A DNA stretch of 64,000 bases from contig UYJD01000003.1 in assembly GCA_900618795.1 (NCBI GenBank), positions 1,658,143-1,722,142 of the forward strand, in the 5' to 3' direction. Made by a program: the position numbers and the translations under genes. This DNA is from Cyanodermella asteris (taxonomy: Eukaryota > Ascomycota > Lecanoromycetes > Ostropales > Stictidaceae). The number at the start of each line of letters is the position of its first letter. The stretch's first letter is position 1. The notes under the pieces are model-generated. The model was given only the letters and a program-made list of their open reading frames with translations, did no database searches and had not been told where the DNA came from. Below are positions 12,031 to 23,749 of this stretch, piece by piece.

Positions 12031-13209
12031 ATGGCCTCTTCGACTGGGTTTCCTCCTCCCATACCTGCAGACACACCGGGCTCGGCGGGGACATGGGCCG
12101 CAAATATCATCTTTCCAACATTCACCACTTTAGCTGTCATTGGGCGCTTCTATGGACGAGCAGTGAAAAGGACACCCATTGGCTGGGACGACTGGTTGAT
12201 CGTGGTATCTCTAGCTGCGTTGCTAGTTCAGGTCATTCTTTGTGGGTTCTCAATCACTTACGGTGGCATCGGTCATTCGCTTGAGGACGCGGAAGTCACG
12301 GCAGCTCATATCGCCTTCTTCTATCGAGTGAGTACCCCGACATATCCCGTTCAGCCTCCTGTATGCTGACTCTGTGTCTCTTAGATGCTGACCGGAGTTC
12401 AATTCACCTTTGCCTTTTCTTTGGGCTTCTGCAAGCTATCTATTTGCGCTTTGATGGCACGCATATTCATCACTCCTGGATTCAGACGCGCGGTTCTCAC
12501 TGTTGCGATATACTGTTGTGCGTGGATGCTTATGGTTATTGGTCTCGCGGTCGGAATATGCTGGCCGTTCGCATACAACTGGGACCGCTCTCTGCCTGGC
12601 GGAGAATGCGGGAACAGCAATCTCGCCTACATCTTCATTGCTGCGTTTGACATGGTAGGGGATGTCTTACTTATTGGCCTTCCAATGCCCTGGGTCTGGC
12701 GTCTCCACACTTCAAGCGGAACCAAGATCGGTCTCAGCTTCATCTTTGGTCTCGGCATCATGGACGTGGTCATTGCAATCCTGCGGATCGTATACTTGCA
12801 GAACGTCAGTTTCTTGCCAGGCCAAAACTTCCTCGGGAGCATGCCGAGCGTGTATATCACGTCCATGGTCGAACCATCAGTTGCAATCGTGGTTGCATGC
12901 GGGCCGCTGCTACGGCCCGTGATTCGGAAAGCCCTTCCCAAAGTTCGCCTGGGCTTCACGAGTTACAAAACACGTTCCAGCGAGGTGACACCCGACAAAT
13001 TCAATCTGAAGAAAAGGAGGCCTAGAGATCAGTACTCTAATTTGAGCGAAGACAACCCGGCGCATCCATTCAAGGACCTTGAAAGTCGCGAGACTACTGT
13101 TCCATCAGCAATGGGTGGGAGAAATGATTCACTTGACGCTCACGACCACCAAGATCATACGACAGAAATCCATTCCACAAGTCAACAAGGCATCACTTAT
13201 GCGACTTGA
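12031..13209 (+). CDS. Fungal rhodopsin-like (PTH11-type) seven-helix protein
   Basis: Two exons (12031-12327 and 12385-13209) around a 57-bp intron give 373 residues. The first exon holds helix 1 (AANIIFPTFTTLAVIGRFYGR), the family-typical GWDDWLIVVS and helix 2. Exon 2 carries five more hydrophobic helices, with an extracellular CGNSNLAYIF stretch after WPFAYNWD and a last helix near SMVEPSVAIVVACGPLLRP. The C-terminal 90 residues are polar and cytoplasmic. This layout matches the fungal integral-membrane 'rhodopsin' domain family, related to PTH11-like receptors. No retinal-binding Lys is implied by membership. Ligand and coupling are unknown. The in-phase intron splits the loop after helix 2. 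Confidence 0.88.
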
Positions 13210-14261
13210 ATGAACTGTGTACAGCCGAAATTTCCAACTACATGACGCCTGGGGATGATATTCAGAAATTTGCCACCCAGTCTGGGTTCCCAGCATCGGT
13301 CTACGATGACTTCGATGGTGCAACGAAAGTGCAATGAAAGGTCGTACCCCATGAGGTATCGACTGCCCGAGTATATATGTACACAGCCTTATATGCACAA
13401 TAGAACAGATTATGAATCTACCAAGGATGTGCGACCTCCAGCAGCAGTTGACTCGCGTGGAGAAATATTAGCACACGTCACGACCAGGAAGATTGTGTTC
13501 ACGCAGCTGTTTTGCCCAAATTTTGACAAAGTGGCGAAGGTATTCATTCCGATCTTAGGAACGGACTAGAGTAAGTCCAGCTGACCAGCAAGGAACTGCA
13601 TCCTCGCCTTAGCCTCGCCCTCTGCGACACAGGGTGCTGGCACAGGAGGTGCAGGATTTCACAGCAGCTCCACTCGAATCCACCAGTCTCCACTTCTTCA
13701 TCCTCCAACTCAAGCCCGTGCTATTGCATTGCCTTGCGAAGTCAGTGGAAACGCGGTCCGACTCGCTTACATTTGATGGACGCAAGCCCTTCAATGGCCC
13801 ACTGGGCAATTCGTTTTGGGCGGCTCCTCACGTCAGCTGTCACCGCACGCGGATACTCATACCGTCCAGACACACATCCTGTATCAGCCGCCATGGGCGC
13901 GAAGGAGTTCCCCACAGATAATCCCAACGCACACTGAATGGCAATCATGTCGCGTGGCGCTCCTGATGTCGTCGCGCTCGCGACTGTTTCCAGGTCGAGG
14001 CTGGCAAACGCCCAGACTCTGCAACGACGGCCTGCATCGGAGGACAAACAAGCCGTGGGCCACGCCGGAGATTCATTGTCAAGATGTGGTGGTCGGCTCC
14101 TCTCGTGAGCTACAATCTCATCAAATATATCGGCTGACCTCATTCGTACTCTATCTTCCCATCCGTTTCCCATTCTTTTCGCAGTTCCTCGGTCACTACG
14201 TAGTTGCTTGTCTTCTTCGTTCTTCAAGCCTGCCACCTCAACACACTGTGAAATAACAAAC
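13210..14261. other. Intergenic, no supported gene
   Basis: 1 kb between the rhodopsin-like gene and the GMC oxidoreductase gene. A minus-strand open frame (13742-14269) lacks an ATG near its start and has no family motif, so it was not called. The 3' end is the leader of the downstream gene. Confidence 0.4.
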
Positions 14262-15905
14262 ATGTCCACAGATTACCTTATCATCGGCGGGGGCAACGCC
14301 GGCTGCGTCCTCGCCACTCGACTCAAAGAATATCTCCCCAACGCCTCTATCACACTACTCGAGCTTGGGCCAAACGAGCACGATAATCCCGCAATCCAAG
14401 CTCCACTGGGAACGTTTGCGCTTATGGGCTCTCCTCTCGAATACAATTACTATTCGCAGCCCCAGAAGCATTGTCATGGCAGGCGTATCGCCAATGCAGG
14501 CGGCAAACAACTTTCTGGATCGACTGCAGTCAACATGGGTCTCTGGACGAGGGGAAGTCGGCTCGACTACGAACACTGGGCGAACTTGGTCGGTGACGAG
14601 AGATGGAACTACGAAGGGTTCCTACCCTGGTTCAAGAAGCTGGAGAATTACCACGAGAAGGCGTCAAGCCCTGAGCAGCATGGTTTCGACGGACCGGTAC
14701 ACACCCAGGTAGCTACGAGTAGGCCGTATCCGCTCAAGGAGAAGTTGAGTGAGGCGATGAAGATAGGCACTGGCCTAGACTGGATTGCAGACAATAATGG
14801 CGGCGACCCCATCGGCATCGCTCCCTACTCGGAAAATTGGCACAATGGAAAGAGACAGCCAGCAGGCGCGGTCTACGGCTTAGCAGGTGTCGACGTACAG
14901 ACTAATACCCCCGTGAAGCGGATCATTCTCGACGGCGGCGTCGCCACGGGTGCAGAGCTTGCAGACGGACGAACCATCACGGCAAGGAAAGAGGTCATTG
15001 TCTGCGCTGGAGCTATCCGCTCCCCTCAACTACTCATGCTCAGCGGCATCGGGCCAGCAGAAGAACTCGCCAAATTCTCCATCGATCAACGAGTCGCCAG
15101 CCCAGACGTCGGTCGGAACCTACACGACCACATCACCGTGCCCATGTTCTACCGCATCAAAGATCCCTCCACGAACGTCGCGGTCGGATCTCCCGGCTTC
15201 TTCGAGAACCCCAGCTACATGAACGACCTCCCCGGCGACATGCTCATCACCGCCAACGTGCCCGCCGCGATCCTCAAACCCGCTCTTGAAAAGGACGGCG
15301 ACGAGTCCGCAGAAGGCAAAGCGCTACTGGACCCGAAGCGCGGCCCGCTCGAGTTGTTGCCCCTTTACGCCCCCGCAGACACCCCTTGCTACACGGACGA
15401 CACGCCGTACACCCTGCCCCAGGACGGCAGCGTCCTCACCGCCGGCGTCCTGCTCCTCCTCCCCACCTCGCGCGGAACCCTCGGCCTCCCCTCGCTGGAC
15501 CCCCTCGACGACCCGCTCTTCGACCCGAACTACTTCGCCACGGAGGCCGACCGCGCCATGCTCCGGCACGGCATCCGCATGACGTTGCGCGCCATGGAGT
15601 CCGCCCCCGCGCGCGAAATCACGTCTGGGGAGTTCACGCCCGAAGGCGAGACCGAGGCGCTGAGTACGGAGAGTACGGATGCGGAGATTGATGAGCGGGT
15701 GCGCCGGACGATGAAGACTTGGTTCCATCCGGCGGGGACGTGTGCGATGGGGAAAGTGGTGGATACGGAGTGTAGGGTGAAAGGGGTTGAGGGTCTGAGG
15801 GTTGTAGATGCGAGCGTCTTTCCGTGTCCGTTGGGGGCGCATTATCAGAATTGCGTTTATGCGTTGGGGGAGAAGGCGGCCGCTATGATTGCGGGGAGAC
15901 ACTAG
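14262..15905 (+). CDS. GMC-family FAD-dependent oxidoreductase
   Basis: Intronless gene of 547 residues of the glucose-methanol-choline oxidoreductase family, flavin enzymes that oxidise alcohols. The N-terminus has the dinucleotide fold DYLIIGGGNAGCVLATRL (about residues 4-21), then the Glu of LLELG. GAIRSPQLLMLSGIGP (about 248-263) is the second family signature. The catalytic pair sits in HPAGTCAMG (about 488-496) and in the histidine of GAHYQN near residue 527. There is no signal peptide, so the enzyme is probably cytosolic or peroxisomal. The start at 14262 is the first ATG before the FAD fold; the frame extends upstream only through non-ATG codons. Codons in the 3' half are markedly GC-rich. 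Substrate unknown; choline-dehydrogenase-like and aryl-alcohol-type enzymes are the nearest kinds. Confidence 0.92.
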   Translation: MSTDYLIIGGGNAGCVLATRLKEYLPNASITLLELGPNEHDNPAIQAPLGTFALMGSPLEYNYYSQPQKHCHGRRIANAGGKQLSGSTAVNMGLWTRGSRLDYEHWANLVGDERWNYEGFLPWFKKLENYHEKASSPEQHGFDGPVHTQVATSRPYPLKEKLSEAMKIGTGLDWIADNNGGDPIGIAPYSENWHNGKRQPAGAVYGLAGVDVQTNTPVKRIILDGGVATGAELADGRTITARKEVIVCAGAIRSPQLLMLSGIGPAEELAKFSIDQRVASPDVGRNLHDHITVPMFYRIKDPSTNVAVGSPGFFENPSYMNDLPGDMLITANVPAAILKPALEKDGDESAEGKALLDPKRGPLELLPLYAPADTPCYTDDTPYTLPQDGSVLTAGVLLLLPTSRGTLGLPSLDPLDDPLFDPNYFATEADRAMLRHGIRMTLRAMESAPAREITSGEFTPEGETEALSTESTDAEIDERVRRTMKTWFHPAGTCAMGKVVDTECRVKGVEGLRVVDASVFPCPLGAHYQNCVYALGEKAAAMIAGRH

Positions 15906-16163
15906 GGCGGAAACTGATGTTCCACGGTAATCACTGCATTCGTGGCAGCTGAAATTGCAAAGTAATCTGCGTCAACATTGCGCTGATTTTGCATGGTTCG
16001 ATAATCATATGAAAGTCAAAAAGTGGAATGAGCATTCCGGGGTATCTCTGAATCAAATGTGCAATGAACAGATGGAAACCCAACCCGTTGCCGACCGACC
16101 GACTCCGAAGGTCTTCCTTTGCTGACCCAATGAACGTAGTACCATTGCCGCCAATCCCTACTG

Positions 16164-18376
16164 CTACTGATGATGATGATGTTGATGATGATTGTTGTAG
16201 TACCAGCTTCCAAACTGGTTATCCAGGAAATCGCCAGGGTCCTGCCCCGGTGCCGGTGCCATGATAGTTGGCATATTTATGTTGTCCATTCCAAACTCCC
16301 TCAAGATCTGATCCATGCTCTCCGGACTGTCTGTGATCATGGTGGCAGGCATAGTCATCTGCTCCATCCGCTCGGCAGATTCCGTCGCATTCGACATTGG
16401 TGATCCATGGTATGGCTGACGCTGTTGATGAGGATGCATAGAATACTGTTGTTGCAGATGAGGTTGCTGTTGCTGCTGCTGCTGCTGCTGATTGTGGTGA
16501 ATGCCATGCATATGTTGTTGAGGTTGATGTTGTTGCTGCTGCTGCTGCGGTTGATGCGGTTGTTGCCTTGGAGGCGGCTTGATCAGGGTCTCTCCCAGCT
16601 GACCCAATTCCATCTCACCCAGTTCGTCCACGTCTGTCGTTGCAATGATCATGGGGCTCAACTGCTGTCCCTGACCGATGCTGGCCGTCTTGCTCCTTCC
16701 ACTCGTCCTTACGCTCTCTGCTCCGCTAGCGCTGGTCTGCAGCGTGCTTTGACTCCCCGTCAGACTCATTGGCATACTCAGCACGCCCTCCATCGAGCCA
16801 CCTGTACCGGACGCAGACCCCGAGCCGGGCGACGGCGCGCTGGTAGGTGGTCTGATCATATGCGTCAGGGTGTAGAAGTCGTAATAGGGAGACGGAATCG
16901 GAAACTCGTCTGGGAAGAGTGCCATGAAGAGGTTGACCCAACGCCGTGGCTCGGGCTCCGTATGGCGTTCGGTCTTGTAGGTGTCGAGGGCGGTCTGTTG
17001 GGATTCGGTCAAAGGTTCGGGCTTGGTGAGGAGTTCTTCGACGCTGAGACAGGGGGAATGCACGGTGTGAGTGAGGAGTTGGTCGATCCAGGAGGTGTTG
17101 GGAGCCCATTTCTGTTTGCACCACGGGCAGGCAGTGCGGCCGGAGTGAACACGATCGAGGTGCTCGCTGAGAAAGACTTGTCAGCAGGAGTACTTGACCC
17201 GGGAGGGTAATGCGACTTACACGACGTATTTCATCTCCATGCCTTCGGGCAATGTGCAGCTGCCAAATACCTTCTCATAGCGGCACGGATTCCGCTTCGC
17301 GAATGGGCATCCGAATCTTGTGCTCTCGACACGCTTCTTGGTGCGTCGTCTGTTGGATGGCTTCGTGGACCCTGACGAGCTTGAGTGGCCAGTTCGTCCG
17401 GAGCTCATAGACTTGGTAGACTTGGCAACGCCGGAGCCCTTGGGAGCCAGCGAACTCGAGATGCTTCTAGCATCGGAGCCGCTGCTTTCATTGTTTGGCT
17501 TGGCTTCATTAAAGGCCTTGCCCTCACGATAGAGAGGGTTGATTTCGAGGTTCGAGTTCTTTAGTTTGTCGAGCACGTAGATGTAGCTTACCCCAGGTAA
17601 GACCCGGATCTTCGAGCGGGAGATGAGAATGGTGACGGTGAGCGGGTCGTAGGTGGATGAAGTGATGGTGGACGACGAGTCGGTGCGGTAGAGCGATGAC
17701 CGGCGCTCAGACATGGAGATTGTGCTCGTTCTTGGTCAGTTAGTACGCATATACAAGATCCCTCGCAAGAGAATACCCACCGGGTAGATGCAGTGTCGGA
17801 ACCAAAAGCCTCCAACAAGAACGACGTCTTCATGGTAAGCTCGATAGCACAGGTGCTTCTCTTGAGGCAGCTGTGGTACTCATCCTCGACCGTCGGCGTG
17901 GCAGTCGCGCAGGCCAAGCAGATGGGCCTGGCATTCTCGCGATCGAAGCTGCGTCGACACTTGATACACTTCTTCGAGTCTAGCTTGGGTCGGTCGTACA
18001 TCCAGCTGTCGGTCGACTTGGGCTGCTCTTGTATACTCTCAAGCATGATGTGGTAGTTGTACGTCGACACGATACTGGTCGGCTCCCTTTTATAGCCCGG
18101 CGAGTCCTTTGGCTTGAACTTCCTACGAACCGGCTCCGGCTTGGCCGGCTTGCAGACATCGTCCTGGTCATGGTTGCCGATGCTCTCCGGCTGCTTGTGC
18201 AAGATCAGATCAAAGGCCTCCTTGGTGAGGCGACTCTGGTGGAAGCGCGAGTATCCAGCTCGCAGGGCGTCGCTCACGAACAGGGAGAATGTCTGCTGGG
18301 CGTGGTGCGAGTTGTAGGTACGATCAGTGCGATCCGACGCCACCGACGGATCGTACGGTTCCCTAGCGCGCCCCAT
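16164..18376 (-). CDS. Zinc-finger-like regulatory protein with polyGln/polyHis tail
   Basis: Three exons (17781-18376, 17221-17730, 16164-17166) with introns of 50 and 54 bp in matching phases give 702 residues. Exon 1 has a Cys-x2-Cys pair (CIKCRRSF) followed by ICLAC, a zinc-ribbon-like layout. Across the second splice it reads GCPFAKRNPCRYEKVFGSC, then VEHLDRVHSGRTACPWCKQKW, a Cys/His arrangement seen in fungal proteins with a degenerate C2H2-type finger. The C-terminal 150 residues hold long Gln runs and end in His-rich repeats, typical of activation or phase-separating segments. A nuclear regulatory role is inference. The ATG at 18376 is chosen because the frame upstream has no other ATG; the first residues are disordered either way. 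Confidence 0.75.
16435..16565 (-). repeat. CAG/CAA and Gln-coding low-complexity tract
   Basis: Inside the preceding gene, imperfect CAG/CAA triplet runs encode two poly-Gln blocks separated by a His-containing linker. Such tracts change length between strains. Confidence 0.8.
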
Positions 18377-20366
18377 GGCAGCGCGCAACTACGGGCGTCA
18401 AATCTGGGAAGTGAAGTGGAAGGATGCCGGCGGACCGCACGGAGGCGCCAGAAGCCTCTCGATCGATGGTCAGCACTTATACGGCCGTTGGCCTTATCAC
18501 GAATGCAGAACGTATGCGGCGGATGGTAAGAGGGAACGGAAGGAAGAAGAGTCGTGCGCTCGACTTTTTTGGCTTCCGGCAGTCAGCCCAGTTCTGCTAT
18601 GAGGAGCGACGGGAGGCGCAGAGGCACAGAGGGAAAGCAAGGTCACAGGCGAGGCAAGCAGGCAAACACTATGTAGCAAGTCACTGACTGCAACTAGGTG
18701 GCAGCTTCAAGGCCGGGCGCTAGACAGTCTCGTCTAGGTGTCGCTGCTGCTGATCCTACTTGATCTTGGTAGTAGTGAGGTGTATCACCAGCCAATCAGC
18801 GACATCTTCACGACGGGGCCAGCCTCGCGCTAGACTTCATCCATCAGCACACAAGCCGGCCCATCAGGGCTGACAACTTTGGCAAGAATCCTCCAAGCAT
18901 AACGGGGCGGGAATACGGGTCTGCATCTGCAACCGTCTCTGCCGTGTGACCCCAAAGCGTCCCGTTCTGCAGGTATATGCACTCTCGCCTGTATAATATA
19001 CCTGAAGACTGGCCCAGGGTCTACGTCTGCATAGAGACGTTTGTGAATGTATCTGCCCCGCGCTGGATTTCATACCCACCAATGTCCATGGGCATGTTCG
19101 AATGCCAACGCCGTTGCCGTGAACAGATATACCGCCGCGCCGACAATGGCACAGTGCATCAGCTGACGACTTGCCCGAAGGTCAACGGATATCATACAGT
19201 AGCGCTCAGAGAGGAAATATGTGGGACTGACCAAGCCATGCGTGGAGACACAAGCCGTGTAAGAGCGGAGCAGGTCAAGAGTCCCAGACCAGCAAACACA
19301 GCCACTTGCGCGGCGTATCTCAGAGCATGATCAAAGGCTGAAGTAGAGGTATGTACATCGCGTACAGATGATCGCGGAACTCTCAATGAAACAAAAAGCA
19401 AGACTCAGGACTGGACAATGATCGGCTTTCGTCTACCTTCGACGAGCATTGTTCAACCGTTACTTTGCGACTGTTCAGCGAGTGGGCTGCAGTAATGCTA
19501 GGCCGCTGAGGTAGCCGTAATTCGCATACCGAGGCCGTGGAAATTCACTGCCTCATCGCCTCATACCCTTTGCGGATGTGGGACGCAAAGGCGTGAAACG
19601 TGGCCAAGAGTCAGAAGCGAAATCGAGAGGTCCAAGAACAATACTCACAGATCGTAGCCCCAACTCACCGTATACCATGATAGGCCTGGCAACAAAAACA
19701 TTTCGATAGAAAGGTGGAAGGGGCCTTGACGACACGTGCAGCTCGACATGAGGTTTAACATCCAGGCTACTTCGAGCTTAAACGGAGGTCGAACTTGACA
19801 GCAAGCTCAATTCGTTTGATCTCGACATTATAACCCGTTTCTTAGTAACCTTGGTGGTCTGCAGGTTCGCGTGGCCACCCATGCGATTGCCGTTGCTGAA
19901 CCGTTGGATCGCTGTGCAGCTACGAATTGGTGCCACTGGTCTGAAATCAGCTACCCCGTGCATTAATCGCGAAGTACATTTTACCTACGATCAAACATTT
20001 ACGAGCTCATGATATGAATCAATGACACGTTCATAGGATTTGTTTTCATTTCATGTCATTGCAAGTGTTGGTAATCTTAGACAGGTCGTTGGTCAGGAAA
20101 GACATTCCGCTGTTGCAAAATCGTCAAGGTCGGTAAAATCAATCCTCCACGTCATGTAAAGCAATAATCGTCCACGAAGTAACGGCCATATACAGATCAT
20201 CGTCCTTAGCGTGTGCCAAAATAAATGACGCCAAGTGCTCAATTCCGCACCGCTCATGCTGAAAGGTCCATCATTCCCGCTGCGCCTCGCTGCGACCCGG
20301 CTCAGTATATGTCAAACCCCACCATCCCATTCATAACCATCCGAACACATGTACGCAGAAGCCGAC
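18377..20366. other. Intergenic stretch, no gene seen
   Basis: 2 kb between two minus-strand genes, holding the promoter of the zinc-finger-like gene at its left. Open frames are short and motif-free. Confidence 0.5.
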
Positions 20367-21014
20367 CTAAACATAGTAGTGTCGTCGCGATTGGCTCGAG
20401 CTGCGCCGTCTGCTGTGTCCACGCCTGCTGCCATGGCTCCTGCTCCTGTACACCTCCTTCTCCACAACTTCGTGCCCTCTGTTCATGCTGACTGCGATCA
20501 AAGCTGTGACTGGGAAGATGATGCAGTTGATAATACCGAATGCGAAACTGGCCTTCAACATGGCGCAAACCTTGTCGGCGGTAAGACTGAAGTCGCTGTA
20601 CGTCACCGTGAAGCTGCCGTCACCTGTTGTTGTGGTAAAGCCGCCGCTGTGAGAGACACAATCTTGGTTTGCGATGCCGCGCAGCTCGTAGACGCCGGCG
20701 ATGAACGCGCCCATGAAGCAGAGGTCGAGGAAACCAACGAAGAAGCCATTGCGGCGCACCGAGGGGATGCGGAAGAGTGTGAAGATGCAATAGGCGACTG
20801 CGAGAACTGAGACGATGAAGAGGACGAGGATTGCGGGAGGTGCGAGCTGGTTGTTGGTGTTGTAAATGTTCACAAAGTAGGCCTGCGTCTGGTATTAGCA
20901 TCCCCGCTTCTCTGAGCTCGAGCCGTCACCGAAACTTACCAGCATGCCCATCGGTGGGATCAGCGTGATCAGCTCGAAGAGCCGCCAGCAGATGAAGAGG
21001 AGTGAGCCGATCAT
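20367..21014 (-). CDS. MARVEL-like four-helix membrane protein
   Basis: Two exons (20940-21014 and 20367-20882) with a 57-bp intron (20883-20939, GTAAGT donor, phase 0) give 196 residues. Four hydrophobic segments are clear: LLFICWRLFELITLI in exon 1, then AILVLFIVSVLAVAYCIFTL, FFVGFLDLCFMGAFIAGVY and AFGIINCIIFPVTALIAV. A loop with Cys (NQDCVSH) lies between helices 3 and 4, and the cytoplasmic tail is Arg/Ser-rich. This topology fits the MARVEL-domain proteins of fungi, which sit in plasma-membrane subdomains. The ATG at 21014 starts directly before helix 1. Confidence 0.78.
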
Positions 21015-22112
21015 TTTGATGGTTGTATAGTCCTATACAGCCTTGACGCGATTCTTCTCGTAGGTGTGCAGGTAATGCAGAGAGAAAGTGCGGCGCTCTC
21101 GCTCTTTAGTCGCAGTCTTGAAGTCGCTAGTGACGCAAACAGATGATGCGCTCGCCGTGGAAACAGACAATTGAGTCACCGAAGCTGAGCAATTGCGTGG
21201 AGCACCTGCAGTGTGTTGATCAGGCTGAGCAAGCAAATGCCAACGCTGAGAGGCGGGTTGCACGAGAGGGCGGGTTAGGGTAGTGTACAGAGATGAAGTG
21301 AGTAATGGAGAAGAGAAAGGAGAGATGACAGCGCAGCAGGTTTCACGGCGAGATGAGATACTTTATGGGCATCGGATGGCTGGGAACAGGGCGGCAGAGC
21401 CAGGCGACCGGCATAACGCCTTGTTTCTTGTCGGCGGGATTCGAGGCCATGCATGATCTTGATGATCCCGAGTCAGCAAGCTGTGAGGGGTGGCCGGGGA
21501 GGCTGGGAGACACGGGAAGGAGCGACCGTGAGCGCCAAGAACACGTCACTCGAGACAGCGCATGGCCCGTGCGCGCTGCCTCATCGACCTCAGTAAGTAC
21601 TTGGACAAAGTACTTCCCTGCGCATCGATGAGACATTTGAATGGTGATATAATGAAACATCGACGCTGTGAGGCCATGATAGAAGTGCTCTTGAAGTTTC
21701 ATATATGTATCGCCGTCGGGAGCGACCATACTGTTAGTAGAATTACCAAGGTAGAACTGCCAAAGGTCCTCTCTTCTCCCCGTCCGGCATCCTCGAATCC
21801 TTCATCGCCTGCAGCTGCGTACCAAGGTTGCCAACGCAAATCACCCTGTCTCAGCATGCAGCCAAGCGAGGAAAGCTGTCTGAAACGTGCGCTCAACCTG
21901 TGCTGCCATGCGCCCAAAACATAGTCGCGATTTTCCAAAACTTGGATCAATAGTCTGGGATTCTTGACCTGTTTCAGAGAAATTCTCAACGCAACGACCG
22001 TCGGAGGCGTTTCGCTGGTCTAGACGTTCTATTGTCAACCACCGGGAATGGTCTAAGTGTTTCAGGCGTCCTCCATCTATTTCTGATCACCACGCTCTCT
22101 CCGGGACTGAAA
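21015..22112. other. Intergenic, no gene seen
   Basis: 1.1 kb between the MARVEL-like gene promoter and the broken dioxygenase gene. Only motif-free short frames. Confidence 0.45.
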
Positions 22113-22812
22113 TCATAGCCCGTCGCCATGGTGGAATGGCCGCTGTTTCCATCTCTAGTCCGCATTAGCCCCTTTTCATAAAATTTCAGATTCGTTGACA
22201 ACCTAATTCAGCCAATCTCATCAGTATTCCGACGTACCGAATGGATCATCCAAGCGTGATGGAAAACAGCATATCCCGCCTCATGGTCCGCAACAAGCCA
22301 CCGCTCTCCCTTCCCATCACTCTTCACCCATTCGGTTGCATTGTGGCTTAGATGGCCCAGCTGTCCCATATGACGATTGAAAGCATTGATCCGTTCTTCT
22401 CCCGACATCTGTTCTTTTCTTTGCATCGTTTTGAATAGCACTTCGATCTGCTCATCCAATGCGCACGAGTTCTCGAGATACATGAGCCCGCCGACGTTGT
22501 CAGGGCAGTCACCGATAGGGACCCAGGCAGTTGTGAAGACGGGATCGCCGTCTCGAACAAAGTCACAGTTCAGCGGCCCAGGGTCATACGCTACGCCATA
22601 AGAAGCGGACACGGGGAATCTTGACTCTGATTGCGATCGCATTTTCTGTTTTATTCCGCTTCAAAACGGTCCTTGTCCGCACGACGATAATCATGCTGGT
22701 TGTGGCCTTGGATGTGGCCGTGGATACCGGGGAATATCTCAAAGCCCTCGTCCAATTGCACTGCATACATATACATTTTACGTCGCACGTGATGTCTGAT
22801 CCCATTTCTCAT
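22113..22812 (-). pseudogene. Phytanoyl-CoA dioxygenase family pseudogene
   Basis: Reading the minus strand gives successive blocks of a PhyH-type Fe(II)/2-oxoglutarate dioxygenase, broken several times. The first block contains KMYMYAVQLDEGFEIFPGIH and ends at a TAA (22651-22653). A frame change within the next few bases leads to SYGVAYDPGPLNCDF, TAWVPIGDCPDNVGGLMYLE and FHHAWMIHS, which holds the likely iron-ligand His. A TGA at 22208-22210 then falls inside what should read DEIG-x-IRLSTNLKFYEKG. A further frame change and a TAG precede an RWKQ...HHGDGL ending that matches the usual family C-terminus. At least three stops and two frame changes within 700 bp rule out a working enzyme. The N-terminal part with the first iron ligands is not seen. 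Confidence 0.75.
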
Positions 22813-23119
22813 ACACAGACAGGTAGTTTGATATGAGACTCAAGATCCATGTACGTATCAAGCAGGGCTATCGACAATAGCATCAGGTGAGGCGCCCCCC
22901 GGACTGCCGCATGTAAAAAGGGACGTCAGTAACACAAAGTCCAGAGGAAAATGAACCGTAGAACAAAATCGGATATTCGTTAAAAAGACGAGAAAGCCGG
23001 CCACGCTATCTCGTGCAAATGAGTGACATGAGGTTTTACCGGGAATGATAGTCTCCCTCAAAGCGCCAGCATCTCGCCGCCAGTTTCCACGTCTCGCACA
23101 CCTCTGCGCCTCGATCACT

Positions 23120-23749
23120 TCAAGAACCAACCTTGATGAAGGAGGTAAACTCGCCAGGGTACAGAGCAGCACCGGTGCTCGGATCAGCACTATGCGGGCC
23201 CAAAAGCCGAATATAAAAGTAGTCCTGCCCATACGCACCATCCGTCTCATACCTCACCCCCCAAGTCGTCGAGTTCTCGTACCCACCGAGAAAGACCCCA
23301 TCCTGCTGCACCCCACCAATCTTATGCGTGAAAGCCTTCACCAACGTCGCATCGCTCCCGAAATCGTAACCCAACGTGGCATCGTACGGGTACGGCGAGA
23401 TCTGAAGCGGCACCCAGCTGTAGCCGCTTACGCCGGTCTCCAGGTAGCCGTGCAGGGAGTTGTTGGTGCAGTCGAGCGCGTTCTTGGCGACTTGGTTGTT
23501 TGTCGGGAAGGTGATGTAGGTGAAGCGGATGCTGGATTGGCCGCGGACGTAGTTGGAGGTGTCGCCGTAGCCTTCGATGGAGGAGTTGCCGCTGTCTTTC
23601 AGGGAGATGAGGAAGGGGTTGGAGGGTCCGCCGGTGGGGTAGCCGGCGCAGCCTGGGATTTCCGTGGCGACGACGTTGGAGGGTACGGCGGCGGTGGTGC
23701 TGGCGAGAGCGGCCGTGAGGGCGAAAAGCTGGGTGGCCTTGATGAACAT
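23120..23749 (-). CDS. Secreted hypothetical protein
   Basis: Intronless 209-residue protein starting with a clear signal peptide (MFIKATQLFALTAALASTTA, likely cut near residue 20). The mature part has only two Cys (GCAGYP and DCTNN), several N-glycosylation sites (NSS, NNS, NST), and a Tyr/Gly-rich second half with beta-strand character (YDATLGYDFGSDATLVKAF, WGVRYETDGAYGQDYFYIRL). I do not recognise the family; it resembles fungal cell-wall or extracellular beta-sandwich proteins in general character only. The frame extends upstream to another ATG at 23863, but the signal peptide supports 23749. Confidence 0.8.
   Translation of the reverse strand: MFIKATQLFALTAALASTTAAVPSNVVATEIPGCAGYPTGGPSNPFLISLKDSGNSSIEGYGDTSNYVRGQSSIRFTYITFPTNNQVAKNALDCTNNSLHGYLETGVSGYSWVPLQISPYPYDATLGYDFGSDATLVKAFTHKIGGVQQDGVFLGGYENSTTWGVRYETDGAYGQDYFYIRLLGPHSADPSTGAALYPGEFTSFIKVGS

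Noticed and set aside
13742-14269. 175-codon minus frame upstream of the GMC gene
   Set aside because: No ATG near its start, overlaps the GMC start codon, no recognisable domain or splice model.
15324-15902. 192-codon antisense frame in the GMC oxidoreductase gene
   Set aside because: Shadow frame of a GC-rich coding end; no motif.
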